DNA of 64,000 nt from Kineococcus endophyticus. Lineage in GTDB: Bacteria > Actinomycetota > Actinomycetes > Actinomycetales > Kineococcaceae. A model generated the notes under the pieces. It was not told the origin of the DNA, did not search any database, and saw only the letters and a program-made list of their open reading frames with translations. The position numbers and the translations under genes were made by a program. The DNA lies in the NCBI RefSeq assembly GCF_040796495.1, contig NZ_JBFNQN010000008.1, positions 222,072 to 286,071 of the forward strand, read 5' to 3'. Positions 53,508 through 62,252 of this stretch are shown here, one piece after another (the first letter of the stretch is position 1; every line of letters begins with the position of its first letter).

Positions 53508-54739
53508 GCGCCCATCCTCCAACCTCCCGCCTCCTGCGGCGCGGCGACGCCGCCGGAGGTGACCGCCAGGTCCAGCACGAGGTCCTCGACCCCCACGACG
53601 CCGACGTAGCGACCGGCGGCGTCGGTGCACACCAGGGGGTCGAAGCGGACCCCGGCCGAGCGCGCCACGGCGCGGGCGGCGACGTCGGTGACGGCCGTCT
53701 CGGGTGCCACGGTGACGTCCACCGGTTCCACCCGCGGCAGCGCGCCGGGACGCTCGGCCGGCAGCACCAGGACCCGGGGCACGTCGTCGGCGTCGACGAC
53801 GACGACCGGGGCGCTCTGCTCGGTGGCCGAGCGGAGGGCGTCCCCGACGCTCCGGTCGGTCTTGGTGCGCCGGGTCAGGTCGCGGGCCCGGCGCGTGCGC
53901 CCCGCCGCCGCGCGGGACCGGCGGTGGCCCTCGGGTCCCTCGAAGGCGTCGGCGGCGTGGGCGTTCTGGGCGGCCTGGGGCACCTCCAGCAGCCGCCGCG
54001 CCTCCGCCCCGAGCTGGACGAAATCCTCCTGCGGCCGGGCCAGCAGGAACCCCTGGACGAGCGGGACGCCCATGCCGCGCAGCACGTCCAGCTCGTCGAC
54101 CGTCTCGACGCCCTCGGCGATGATCCAGGCGTCCAGCCGGCCGGCGCACTCGCCGAGGAACTGCACGAGCGAGCGCTTGACGAGGTCGCGGTGCAGGTCG
54201 CGGACCAGCTGCAGGTCCACCTTGAGGATCTCCGGACGCACGACGGCCATCCGCAGCAACCCCGAGTGGCCCGTGCCCACGTCGTCCAGGGCGACCAGCG
54301 CCCCCCGGGCCCGCAGCATCCGCAGCGGGTCGGTGAGCTGGGCCGGGTCGCAGTCGGCGTGCTCGGTCAGCTCCAGCACCACGCCGGTGAGGTCGTGGGA
54401 GGTCAGGACGTCCAGCACGCGCTGGTCGGCCAGCGAGGTGGGGCTGGCGTTGACCGTGAGGAAGGTGCCCGGCGGCAGGTCCGGCAGCAGGCGCAGCGCA
54501 CCGTCCAGGACGACCCGGTCCAGGTCGGCGTCCCGGCCCAGGGCGCGGGCGGCGCGGAACCACTGCTCGGTGGGCACGTCGGAGGCGAAGCGGCTGAGGA
54601 CCTCGTACCCGGCGACGCGACCGGCGGCGACGTCGACCACGGGGTGCAGGACCAGCCTCAGGGCCTCCGGGTCGGCGCAGACGGCGTCCAGCCGCCGGTG
54701 CCACCTGCCCCGGTGCGCCACGTCACCCGCAGCACCCAT
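53504..54739 (-). CDS. EAL-domain c-di-GMP phosphodiesterase-like protein with C-terminal CBS-like region
   Basis: A 411-residue cytoplasmic protein. The EAL domain (residues about 25-245) keeps the catalytic residues: EVLSR (for the EAL signature ExLxR), N in TVNASP, E in VLELTEH, DD in VALDDVGTGHS, K in ILKVDLQ and E in IIAEGVET. It should therefore hydrolyse c-di-GMP. A basic linker (about 255-290) leads to a C-terminal pair of CBS-like segments (VVVVDADDVPRVLVLP and VRFDPLVCTDAAGRYVGVVGVEDL) that may sense a nucleotide. No GGDEF domain. Confidence 0.88.
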   Translation of the reverse strand: MGAAGDVAHRGRWHRRLDAVCADPEALRLVLHPVVDVAAGRVAGYEVLSRFASDVPTEQWFRAARALGRDADLDRVVLDGALRLLPDLPPGTFLTVNASPTSLADQRVLDVLTSHDLTGVVLELTEHADCDPAQLTDPLRMLRARGALVALDDVGTGHSGLLRMAVVRPEILKVDLQLVRDLHRDLVKRSLVQFLGECAGRLDAWIIAEGVETVDELDVLRGMGVPLVQGFLLARPQEDFVQLGAEARRLLEVPQAAQNAHAADAFEGPEGHRRSRAAAGRTRRARDLTRRTKTDRSVGDALRSATEQSAPVVVVDADDVPRVLVLPAERPGALPRVEPVDVTVAPETAVTDVAARAVARSAGVRFDPLVCTDAAGRYVGVVGVEDLVLDLAVTSGGVAAPQEAGGWRMGA

Positions 54740-54961
54740 TGCCCACCCCCTCGTCGCGGGACACCGTCACGGCCGCTCCCCCGTACCTGTTCCCGACCCC
54801 GGCGGCGATGAATCCTCCTCGTGAGAACCGTGTGAGGATCCAGCGTCGTGCCGCGGAGCATATCGGGTAACCACCTGATCACGCCCTGCTCACGGGGTGG
54901 CCCGTCCGTGATCTCGTGGGCCCTCCTCAAGACGACCACCACCGCTGTCGATGCCCTCCCG

Positions 54962-56095
54962 GTGACGACCCGAGCACCGGCCCGCGTGCGCACCGCCGCC
55001 CTCCTGCTCGCCGCCGCCTCCGGCGCGGGGCTGCTGGCCGCCGGGCCCGCGAGCGCCGACCCGGGTCGGACGGCGGCGCAGGCGCGGGCCGACGCGGCGG
55101 CCGCGGTGAGTGCGGCGCAGGCTGCGGGGTCCGCCGTCGCGCGGGCCCAGGACGAGCTGACCCGGTCCACCGCGGCCGTCGGGTCGGCGGTGAGCCAGAG
55201 CGTGCAGGCGCAGGTGGAGGCGGACCGCTCCGCGGCGCAGGCCGAGCGGGAGAAGGCCGCCGCGACGGCGCGGGTGCGGTCGCTGTACATGGACGGGGCG
55301 CTGGGCGCGGGGACGGCGGGGGCCCGCCGCGGGCTGGCGCTGCTGTCCTCGGCGGTGTCCGGGGGTGACCCGGCGGTGGCCGAGCGGGCGTTCGCGGCGG
55401 TCCGGCGCACCGACCGCGAGCGGGTGGCGCAGCAGGAGGCCGGGGCGTCCGCGGCCCGGCAGCGGGCGCTGGACGCGCAGTCGGGGGCGACCGCGGCGGT
55501 GGCGACGATGCGGGACGTGGCGGCCCAGGTGAGCCGCGCGGACGACGCGTTGCGGCTGGCGCAGTCCCGCGTGGAGGCGTTGCAGGGCGAGGCGGCCCGG
55601 CTGCAGGCGGCGGAGGACGCGGCGGCGGCGCTGGCGGCGGCGCAGGCGGCGGCCGCGTCCCTGAACGCCTCGGCGGCCGGGCGGGCGGCGACGGTCCACG
55701 CGCGCGGCGTGCCGGCCGACTACGCCGGCCTGTACGTGCGGGGTGCGGCGACGTGCCCGGGGATGCGGCCGGAGCTGCTGGCCGCGGTCGGGCAGGTCGA
55801 GAGCGGGCACGGGGTGAACACCGGGCCGAGTTCGGCGGGGGCCGTGGGGCCGATGCAGTTCATGCCCGCGACGTTCGCGGCGTACGCCGTGGACGGCGAC
55901 GGGGACGGCGACGTCGACGCGCAGGACCCGGCGGACGCGGTGTTCACCGCGGCCGCGTACCTGTGCGCCAACGGGGCCGGGAAGGGCCGGGAGGCCGAGG
56001 CGTCGGCGGTGTTCCGCTACAACCACGCCGACTGGTACGTGCAGATGGTGCAGCGCGTGGCCGACGAGCTGGCGGCGCAGGGCTTCGGGAGCTGA
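54962..56095 (+). CDS. Secreted lytic transglycosylase with coiled-coil stalk
   Basis: A 377-residue exported protein. Signal peptide (RAPARVRTAALLLAAASGAGLLAAGPASA), a long Ala/Arg/Glu coiled coil (about residues 35-245), then an SLT domain with the catalytic glutamate in AAVGQVESGHGVN and AGAVGPMQFMPATFAAY. DGDGDGDVDAQD looks like a calcium-binding loop. GTG at 54962 is chosen because it gives a normal signal peptide; starts at 54848 and 54908 would add 18-38 residues before it. The 220-base region to the EAL gene has an ATCCTC/GAGGAT inverted repeat. Confidence 0.88.
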   Translation: MTTRAPARVRTAALLLAAASGAGLLAAGPASADPGRTAAQARADAAAAVSAAQAAGSAVARAQDELTRSTAAVGSAVSQSVQAQVEADRSAAQAEREKAAATARVRSLYMDGALGAGTAGARRGLALLSSAVSGGDPAVAERAFAAVRRTDRERVAQQEAGASAARQRALDAQSGATAAVATMRDVAAQVSRADDALRLAQSRVEALQGEAARLQAAEDAAAALAAAQAAAASLNASAAGRAATVHARGVPADYAGLYVRGAATCPGMRPELLAAVGQVESGHGVNTGPSSAGAVGPMQFMPATFAAYAVDGDGDGDVDAQDPADAVFTAAAYLCANGAGKGREAEASAVFRYNHADWYVQMVQRVADELAAQGFGS

Positions 56096-56131
56096 GCTCC
56101 GCAGGCCCTGCGCCGCCCCGTGGGGTGCGGC

Positions 56132-56926
56132 TCAGGTCTCCTGGCGTTGCAGGACGGTGAGCCCGCTCGTGGTCTGGATCTCCACGCTCCTGATCTGCGC
56201 CGGGGACCAGGACGTGGCCCCGCTGAGCTGGGCGTCGTGACCGGGGACCGCGGTCCAGTAGCCGATCTCCTGGGTCCTGCCGTCGGTGCCGGTGACGACG
56301 AGGGCGTACTCGTACGACTGCGAGGTCGAGGCGTCGGCGTAGGCGCAGACGAGGTCGACCTTGGTGCCCCAGCCGACCTCGGTGAGGGCGACGGTGGCGG
56401 TGATGGGCGTGGGCACCAGCGGGTCCATCGGCAACGGGTCCCCGCTCTGGCCCCCCGGGGTCGCCGGTGCGGACGCCGACGTCGAGGGCAGGGCCTGGGG
56501 CGTCCCCGCCGGCGTGCCGGCGCTGAGCCCGTCGGTGACCACGGCGGCGACGAGACCCGCGGCGGCGACCAGGCCGCCCGCGAGCGCCGCGCGGCGGACG
56601 AGTCGGCGTCGGCGGACGGCGCGCAGCAGTCCGGGCAGGACGGTGTCGGGGACGCCGGTGCCCTGGCGCAGGGCGGCGTGCGGGTCGTCCTCGGTGAGGG
56701 TGTCGACGACCTCGCGGGGGGTGCGGGCGAGCAGGCCGGGCAGGCCGGCGAGCTCCTCGACGCTGCGCCGGCAGTCCGCGCAGGTGCGCAGGTGCCGTTC
56801 GAAGTCGGCCCGTTCGGAGGGGCACAGGGCGCCCAGGACGTACGGGCCGGCGGTCGTCTCGTACGGGTCGGCGTCGGGACCCCCACCGTGGTGGTCGTGG
56901 TGCTCGTGGTGGAACGGCTGGTTCAT
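56132..56926 (-). CDS. Anti-sigma factor with zinc-binding domain
   Basis: A 264-residue membrane protein. A His-rich start (HHEHHDHHGGG), then the ZAS-type zinc motif HLRTCADC (HxxxCxxC), one membrane helix (about residues 112-132, RAALAGGLVAAAGLVAAVV), and an extracytoplasmic beta domain. It should hold the sigma factor encoded upstream, whose stop overlaps its ATG (ATGA). The His-rich N-terminus might bind metal too. Confidence 0.9.
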   Translation of the reverse strand: MNQPFHHEHHDHHGGGPDADPYETTAGPYVLGALCPSERADFERHLRTCADCRRSVEELAGLPGLLARTPREVVDTLTEDDPHAALRQGTGVPDTVLPGLLRAVRRRRLVRRAALAGGLVAAAGLVAAVVTDGLSAGTPAGTPQALPSTSASAPATPGGQSGDPLPMDPLVPTPITATVALTEVGWGTKVDLVCAYADASTSQSYEYALVVTGTDGRTQEIGYWTAVPGHDAQLSGATSWSPAQIRSVEIQTTSGLTVLQRQET

Positions 56927-57432
56927 CAGCGGCTCACCCCCATCTCCTGCAGGGCCAGTCTGAGGTTCATCAGGGCGTAGTGGGTGCGGGACTTCACGGT
57001 TCCCTCGGGGATGCCGAGGGTGCGGGCGGCGTCGGCGACGGAGCGGCCGGCGAAGTAGCACTCGCGCAGGACGGCGCGGTGCTCGGCGGACAGCCGGGTC
57101 AGCGCCTGGGCGACGACCCACTGCTGCAGCACCTGCTCGGACTCGTCGACGACGGCGCGGTCGGGGACGTCGGCGTGGACGCTCTCGCGGCGGTTGCGGG
57201 CCGAGCGCCAGTCGTCGATGACGAGCCGGCGGGCGACGGTGAACAGCCAGGCGCGGGTGGACCCGCGGGCGGGGTCGAGGGACTCGGGGTGGCGCCAGGC
57301 CCGCAGGAGCGTCTCCTGCACGATGTCGTGGGCGCTGACGCGGTCTCCGGTGAGGGAGACCACGTACGCCCACAGGGCGCCGGCGTGCTCGTCGTGCAGG
57401 GCACGCACGAGCTCCTCGTCGGCATCGGTCAC
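56926..57432 (-). CDS. ECF sigma factor
   Basis: A 168-residue extracytoplasmic-function sigma factor: region 2 (ALHDEHAGALWAYVVSLTGDRVSAHDIVQETLLRAWRHPE) and region 4 (LSAEHRAVLRECYFAGRSVADAARTLGIPEGTVKSRTHYALMNLRLAL). It resembles the SigL/SigK groups that pair with a zinc-motif anti-sigma. GTG with GGGAGG seven bases upstream. The promoter ahead of it looks ECF-dependent. Confidence 0.94.
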   Translation of the reverse strand: MTDADEELVRALHDEHAGALWAYVVSLTGDRVSAHDIVQETLLRAWRHPESLDPARGSTRAWLFTVARRLVIDDWRSARNRRESVHADVPDRAVVDESEQVLQQWVVAQALTRLSAEHRAVLRECYFAGRSVADAARTLGIPEGTVKSRTHYALMNLRLALQEMGVSR

Positions 57433-57492
57433 CTGTGGTCCTCCCCGTTCGTCCTCGTGCGTCCCCGTACGTCGTGGCGCCTTCTCGAGGAC

Positions 57493-57520
57493 ACCACGAG
57501 GCAGCGTGGGAAACGGTTCG
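57493..57520 (-). promoter_or_regulatory. Candidate autoregulated ECF promoter
   Basis: On the minus strand CGAACC (57520-57515), 16 bases, then CGTGGT (57498-57493). This fits the AAC-type -35 and CGT-type -10 of ECF sigma factors (known mycobacterial SigL sites are TGAACC and CGTg). It would have the sigma factor control its own operon. Confidence 0.5.
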
Positions 57521-57543
57521 ACGCCGCCCCTAGGTTGGTCCGG

Positions 57544-58320
57544 GTGAGCGTCCCGATCAGCGGTCCGAGCAGTCAGGTGCCCGACGGACCCGTGCCGGTG
57601 CCTGCCGCGTTGCGACCGGTCCTGGCCCGCTGGGGCGCCCCGCCGGACGTGGCGGCGTTGCCGGCGGCGTGGGTGAACGCGTTGGGCGGCACGACGTTCC
57701 GGCTCGAGGGGCCGCAGGGCACGGTGTTCTGCAAGTGGGCTCCGCCCGGTGTGGCGCTGGACCTGGCGGGTGAGGCCGTGAAGGCGGGGTGGGCGCGGCG
57801 GTGGCTGCCGGTGCCGGAGGTGCTGGAGGCCGGCGCCGACGGGGACGGGTCGTGGCTGGTGTCGGCGGCGCTGCCGGGCCGTTCGGCCGTGGACCCGGAC
57901 TGGATCGCGCGCCCGGAGGTGGCGGTGCCGTCCCTGGGGCGGGCGCTGCGCCGGTGGCACGACGAGCTGCCGGTGCAGGAGTGCCCGTTCGACTGGTCGG
58001 TGCCGTTCCGGTTGGAGCGGGCGGTGGGGGACGCGTCGGCGTTGCGGGAGCCGCCGGCGGTGGACCGCGTCGTCGTCTGCCACGGCGACGCGTGCGCACC
58101 GAACACGTTGCTGGACGACGCGACGGGGCAGGCCGTGGCGTGGGTGGACCTGTCGGGGGTCGGGCGGGGTGACCGGTGGGCCGACATCGCGGTGGCGACG
58201 ATGAGCCTGGACTGGAACTACGGGCCGGGCTGGCAGGAGGAGTTCCTGCGGGCGTACGGGGTGGGCCCGGACCCGGTGCGCACGGCGTACTACCGCGCGC
58301 TGTGGGACGTCGGCCCCTGA
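57544..58320 (+). CDS. Aminoglycoside 3'-phosphotransferase-like kinase
   Basis: A 258-residue kinase closely patterned on APH(3') enzymes. Catalytic loop VVVCHGDACAPNTLLDD, metal segment AWVDLSGVGRGDRWADIAVA, and the C-terminal NYGPGWQEEFLRAYGV...RTAYYRALWDV. HGDACxPN and DRxxDIA are the residues of the NptII-type active site. Whether it inactivates aminoglycosides or phosphorylates another sugar is unknown. GTG with TAGGTT ending seven bases upstream. Confidence 0.85.
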   Translation: MSVPISGPSSQVPDGPVPVPAALRPVLARWGAPPDVAALPAAWVNALGGTTFRLEGPQGTVFCKWAPPGVALDLAGEAVKAGWARRWLPVPEVLEAGADGDGSWLVSAALPGRSAVDPDWIARPEVAVPSLGRALRRWHDELPVQECPFDWSVPFRLERAVGDASALREPPAVDRVVVCHGDACAPNTLLDDATGQAVAWVDLSGVGRGDRWADIAVATMSLDWNYGPGWQEEFLRAYGVGPDPVRTAYYRALWDVGP

Positions 58321-58407
58321 GGGTCGCCCCCGACGTTGCGGGACCGCGTCCCGCGGGCTGGTGGAGCCGCGTCCGGGGCGGGGTCGGCGACGGGCTACCG
58401 TCGCGGG

Positions 58408-59073
58408 GTGCGCAGTGAGTTGTCCGGGTTCCTCGCCGAGCTGTCCTGGCCCCGTCCGCAGGCGCCCGCGTTCGACCCCGGGTCCGCGCCCGCCGACCCG
58501 GTGGTGCTGTTCGAGCTGTGGCTGCGGGAGGCCGTCGCGCACGACGTGCCCGCCGCGCACGTCATGACGCTGGCGACGGTCGACGTCGCCGGCCGCCCCG
58601 ACGCGCGCGTCACGCTGCTGGAGGACGTCGACGACCACGCGTTCTGGCTGGCGGCCAGCGAGACCAGTCCCAAGGGCAAGCAGCTGGGCCGGGTTCCCGT
58701 CGCCGCGCTCGTCTTCCACTGGCCGCAGCAGGGCCGGCAGGTGCGGGTGCGCGGGACGGTCCGGTCCGCCGACGAGGCCCGCACCGCGGCCGCGTTCGAG
58801 CGGTTGTCCGCGCACGCCCGCACCGAGGCGCTGGAGGACCGGCAGAGCCGTCCCCTGCACGACGAGGTGTGGTTGTCCGACGCCCTCGGTGACCCCAGCG
58901 AGCTGCTGCAGCTGGAGGAACCCGGCGCGGCCTCGGCCCCGACGTGGCGGTTGTGGGGGGTGGACGCCGGGCGGATGGAGTTCTTCCAGGCCGACCCCGA
59001 GGGCCACCACCTGAGGCTGCGCTACTCCCGCGACGAGGTCGGCGGCTGGGAGACCGAGCTCCTGCGTCCCTGA
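58408..59073 (+). CDS. Pyridoxamine 5'-phosphate oxidase-like protein
   Basis: A 221-residue FMN-binding split-barrel protein. MTLATVDVAGRPDARVTLLEDVDDHAFWLAASETSPKGKQL matches the FMN site of PdxH, and FQADPEGHHLRLRYSRDEVGGWETELLRP corresponds to its C-terminal domain. Sequence differs enough that a PLP-salvage role is likely but not certain. GTG with TACCGT ending six bases upstream. Confidence 0.82.
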   Translation: MRSELSGFLAELSWPRPQAPAFDPGSAPADPVVLFELWLREAVAHDVPAAHVMTLATVDVAGRPDARVTLLEDVDDHAFWLAASETSPKGKQLGRVPVAALVFHWPQQGRQVRVRGTVRSADEARTAAAFERLSAHARTEALEDRQSRPLHDEVWLSDALGDPSELLQLEEPGAASAPTWRLWGVDAGRMEFFQADPEGHHLRLRYSRDEVGGWETELLRP

Positions 59074-59539
59074 GCCGGGACCCGCGTCAGGGCAGGGGAC
59101 CGTCCGGTGGTTGCGATCGTCGGCGAGGCGCCCGGGCGACCACCCGACCGGCGCGCCCAGCAGCAGCACCGCGGCCGTACCCCAGGACATCCCGGACGCG
59201 GGGTCGCTCGGCCCGCAGCCGAGGAAGCACCCGGACCGTCGTCGCGACGCCGGGTCGGGTGCGGCCACGCTGCGGGGCTGCTCGCGGTTCTTCGGCGTCA
59301 GACCGGCCGTTCCCCGCAGCTGCAGGTGGTCCTCGACGTTCAGGGCCGCCAGCAGGAGCGTGTGGCCGTCGGGCACCGGAGGGACACGACGGCCTTCGAG
59401 GCGGTCCCGGCCGCACGGAACGCCCGGGGGTGAGGTTCGTCCCCCACCGCCGCGGACGGGGAAGCCGCCTGGCCCTGCGGGAGCCGCGGCTCCGTTGACC
59501 GGCCCAGGACGCCGCGGGGCGCGCCGGGTGCCCGCCTCG
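59074..59539. other. 466-base region without a supported gene
   Basis: It lies between two convergent genes. Open frames exist on both strands but none has a start signal, family motif or a stop in a sensible place. A 14-base palindrome GGAGCCGCGGCTCC at 59480-59493 might take part in termination of the ATPase gene. It may be the remnant of a lost gene. Confidence 0.6.
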
Positions 59540-60322
59540 TCAGACGGCGCGGGCGGCGTACCGGCCCTGGCGCGCGCTGACCTCCAACGCGAGGCCGAAC
59601 GTGTCCGACAGCGAGGTCGAGGTGAGCGTCTGCTCGACCGGCCCGGCGGCCACCACCTGCCCGGCCCGCAGCAGCAGCGCGTGCGTGGTGCCGACGGGGA
59701 TCTCCTCGACGTGGTGGGTGACCATGACCGGCGTCGGGGCGTCGGGGTCGCCCGCGAGCGCCGTCAGCCGTCGCAGCAGGTCCTCGCGGCCGCCGAGGTC
59801 GAGGCCGCCGGCGGGTTCGTCGAGCAGGAGAAGCTCGGGGTCGGTCATGAGGGCGCGGGCGATCTGGGTGCGCTTGCGCTCCCCGTCCGAGAGCGTGCCG
59901 AAGGCCCGGTCGGCCAGGTGCGCGACGCCGAGGAGGGCGAGCAGGTCGGCGGCGCGGGCCTCGTCGTCGGGGTCGTACTCCTCGTTCCAGCGGCCCGTCA
60001 CGCCGTAGGCGGCGGTGACCACGACGTCGCGGACGCGTTCGCGGTTGGGCACGGCGCCGGCCAGGGCGGTGCTGGCCAGGCCGATGCGCGGGCGCAGCTC
60101 GAAGACGTCGACGCGGCCGAGGACCTCGCCGAGGATGCCGACGGTGCCCGAGGTCGGGAACAGGCGGCCGGCGGCGATCGAGAGCAGCGTCGACTTCCCG
60201 GCCCCGTTGGGCCCCAGGACGACCCAGCGTTCCCCGCTGCCCACGGCCAGGTCGACGGCGTCGAGCAGCACGCTGCTCCCCCGCCGGACGGTGACCGCGG
60301 ACAGGTCCAGCACGTCGCTCAT
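59540..60322 (-). CDS. ABC transporter ATP-binding protein (YlmA/ModF-like)
   Basis: A 260-residue ATPase: Walker A GPNGAGKST, a signature FGTLSDGERKRTQIARAL (LSDGE variant), Walker B LLLLDEPAGGLD and H-loop VTHHVEE. No permease gene is next to it. The sequence resembles the YlmA/ModF branch, soluble ATPases of uncertain function. ATG with TAGGGT ending seven bases upstream. Divergent from an unknown gene by 34 bases. Confidence 0.9.
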   Translation of the reverse strand: MSDVLDLSAVTVRRGSSVLLDAVDLAVGSGERWVVLGPNGAGKSTLLSIAAGRLFPTSGTVGILGEVLGRVDVFELRPRIGLASTALAGAVPNRERVRDVVVTAAYGVTGRWNEEYDPDDEARAADLLALLGVAHLADRAFGTLSDGERKRTQIARALMTDPELLLLDEPAGGLDLGGREDLLRRLTALAGDPDAPTPVMVTHHVEEIPVGTTHALLLRAGQVVAAGPVEQTLTSTSLSDTFGLALEVSARQGRYAARAV

Positions 60323-60356
60323 GGTCGCGACCCTAACGAGTCGTATCCTCGCCGCT

Positions 60357-61175
60357 GTGCTGGACCTGCCCCGCTCCGCGCGGTTGGCCGCCTGGGGCAC
60401 GGGTGTGCTGAACGCCGACGTCCCCCTGGCCGCCGCCGTCTCCGCCGTCCTGCGCGACGACGAACCCCACACCGTCCGCTGGGAGGCCGACCCGCTGCCC
60501 GGGGTGCGGTCGGTCCCCGACGACGTCACGACCCTCCTCGCCGCGCTCGCCGAGGGCGCCGGCGGCGCGTCGTCCCCGGGGGGCCGGTTGCTGCTGGCCC
60601 TGCCCGTGCCCGGCGACCCGCGCGGGCTGCCCGGTCCCGCGGCCGTCAACGTCGCCGCCCTCGAGGTCGGCGAGTGCGTCGTGGCGGAGGTCGACGGGCA
60701 CGAGGGCCGCTGGGCGTTCGTGCCGGAGGTCACCGAGTTCGGCTCGGTGCTGGAACCGGGAGCGTTCGTGTCGTGGACGGCGCACTCGGCGGCCCCGCGC
60801 CGCGTGCCGGAGAGCTCCAGCGTCGCCGAGTCCGAGCGCGAGCTGCGGGTCGCCCTGGCCACCGCGACGCAGGCCCTGGCGAGCCTGGACGTCGCCCGCT
60901 GGCGCGAGGAGGCCGCCGACCGCATCGCCGCCGTGCGCGACGGCGCGCTCGCGCCCGACGCAGTGCCGCCGGGGACGTCCCCGCGCGCGATGCGGGTGCT
61001 GCAGACCGCTGCGCGGGTCCTGGCCATCGTGGACCTGGCCACCGAGGACGACGGCGCCGCGATCACGAGCCTGGAGGCGACGTCGCGGGCGGTCGCGCTG
61101 CGGGAGGTGGGTGCGGTCGCACGGCGGGCGCTGGTGGCGGCCGTCAACGCGCACACCGAGCCCGTCCGGCCCTGA
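60357..61175 (+). CDS. Conserved actinobacterial protein of unknown function
   Basis: A 272-residue soluble protein I do not recognise beyond its general type. The N-terminal half (LPRSARLAAWGTGVLNADVPLAAAVSAV, GRLLLALPVPGDPRGLPGP) is alpha/beta; the C-terminal third is helical with many Ala/Arg/Glu (RELRVALATATQALASLDVARWREEAADRI). GTG with TATCCT ending seven bases upstream. Third-position G/C is high throughout, so it is a real gene. Confidence 0.75.
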   Translation: MLDLPRSARLAAWGTGVLNADVPLAAAVSAVLRDDEPHTVRWEADPLPGVRSVPDDVTTLLAALAEGAGGASSPGGRLLLALPVPGDPRGLPGPAAVNVAALEVGECVVAEVDGHEGRWAFVPEVTEFGSVLEPGAFVSWTAHSAAPRRVPESSSVAESERELRVALATATQALASLDVARWREEAADRIAAVRDGALAPDAVPPGTSPRAMRVLQTAARVLAIVDLATEDDGAAITSLEATSRAVALREVGAVARRALVAAVNAHTEPVRP

Positions 61176-61452
61176 GGGTTCGGTACTGTCGCCCGGTCGC
61201 GAGCGCCGCGCCGATGCGGTTGCAGGGCAGGGCGTTCACGGCCGGGAGCACGGCGGGGCCGGCGTGCGGAGACCGTCCGGGCACAGGTCTCACGGGCTCG
61301 GCGGTGAGCTCTGGACGGCGCGGTCGCGTCGGCGACGCACGCGGTCACGGACGTCTTGGTCATGCCGATGGCCGAGCAGTACCCGCGCTCGTCGTGAGGC
61401 CCGTTCAGGTGAGAGCGACTGTGCCCTCAACGGTCCTTCGCTGAGACACGAA
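61176..61452. other. 277-base region without a supported gene
   Basis: Gap between two convergent genes. Open frames on both strands lack start signals and family motifs. It marks the border between the conserved backbone and the accessory end of the window. Confidence 0.55.
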
Positions 61453-62220
61453 CTACCGCTCACTGACCTGCCCGTCACCGACCTGACGAGCCAGGCGACG
61501 AGTCGTGACCATCTTGGACCGCCACCGCGCCGGCCACCCCTGCGCCACCCACGACGCATGCGGCTCGTGCCCAGCCCTCCCGAGATGCACCACCTCGTCG
61601 ATGGTGAGCTGCTGGCGGTGGACCACCGCTCCCACCACGTCCAGTGGCTCCTGCCAGCCGTAACCGTCAAGGAAGGCCCGAACGCGCCCTCGACGGTCGG
61701 GCACATCGGCGAACCCCCGCCGCGCGAGTTCCTGCGGGTCATCCTCGAAGGGCGTCAGCCACTCCAGGGCGTAGGCGACATCACTGCACGCTGGTGCAGG
61801 CCGGGCGCTGTCCCAGTCGAACAGGCCCCCGGCCATCCCGCCGGACCATGCGAAGTTGGCCGGTTGTGCGTCCCCGTGACAGATGACCCGCTCCGAGCCA
61901 CTGACCGCAGGCTCCTCGGGCACCGCCCAGACGGCGTCGGCGGGTGGCACCCACGTCCGGGTGGCCTCGTGCACGCGGCGCAGCAGGTGACCGGCTGAGG
62001 CAACACCGTCGAGACCGAGCTGGTGGGGCCAGCAGTCCTGTCCGGCATCGCCCGGGACCAGGCGCACCGTCTCGACGGCACCATCCAGGCTGAGGGGCTC
62101 GGGCACCGGCAGGCCAGCGGCGAGAAGGTGACGGAGAAGGCTGTGGATGGTCGTCGTCCACGGCTTGGCCGGCCGGTGCACGACCCCGCCCACCACCTGC
62201 ACCTCGCGGGGCACGCTCAT
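61453..62220 (-). CDS. APH/choline-kinase family phosphotransferase
   Basis: A 255-residue kinase-like protein with VICHGDAQPANFAW (complete HGDxxxxN) and GGLFDWDSARPAPACSDVAYALEW (metal site). The first 50 residues lack a clear nucleotide-binding lobe, so it may be a small lineage-specific kinase. ATG with TACGGT ending six bases upstream. Codon use is a little less G/C-biased than the backbone, fitting an accessory location. A large hairpin lies upstream. Confidence 0.8.
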   Translation of the reverse strand: MSVPREVQVVGGVVHRPAKPWTTTIHSLLRHLLAAGLPVPEPLSLDGAVETVRLVPGDAGQDCWPHQLGLDGVASAGHLLRRVHEATRTWVPPADAVWAVPEEPAVSGSERVICHGDAQPANFAWSGGMAGGLFDWDSARPAPACSDVAYALEWLTPFEDDPQELARRGFADVPDRRGRVRAFLDGYGWQEPLDVVGAVVHRQQLTIDEVVHLGRAGHEPHASWVAQGWPARWRSKMVTTRRLARQVGDGQVSER

Positions 62221-62252
62221 GGATCAACCGTAGAACCGGAACCGGGATGATC

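Noticed and set aside
54800..54961. c-di-AMP (ydaO) riboswitch ahead of the lytic transglycosylase
   Set aside because: The segment GGGTAACCACC is suggestive, but the conserved GGGGTGAAT and CGACAGCTAACC-type elements are missing.
59107..59433. A 108-codon plus-strand gene in the gap after the PdxH-like gene
   Set aside because: No ribosome-binding site or -10 box at the right place, Arg/Gln/Pro-rich composition and no family pattern.
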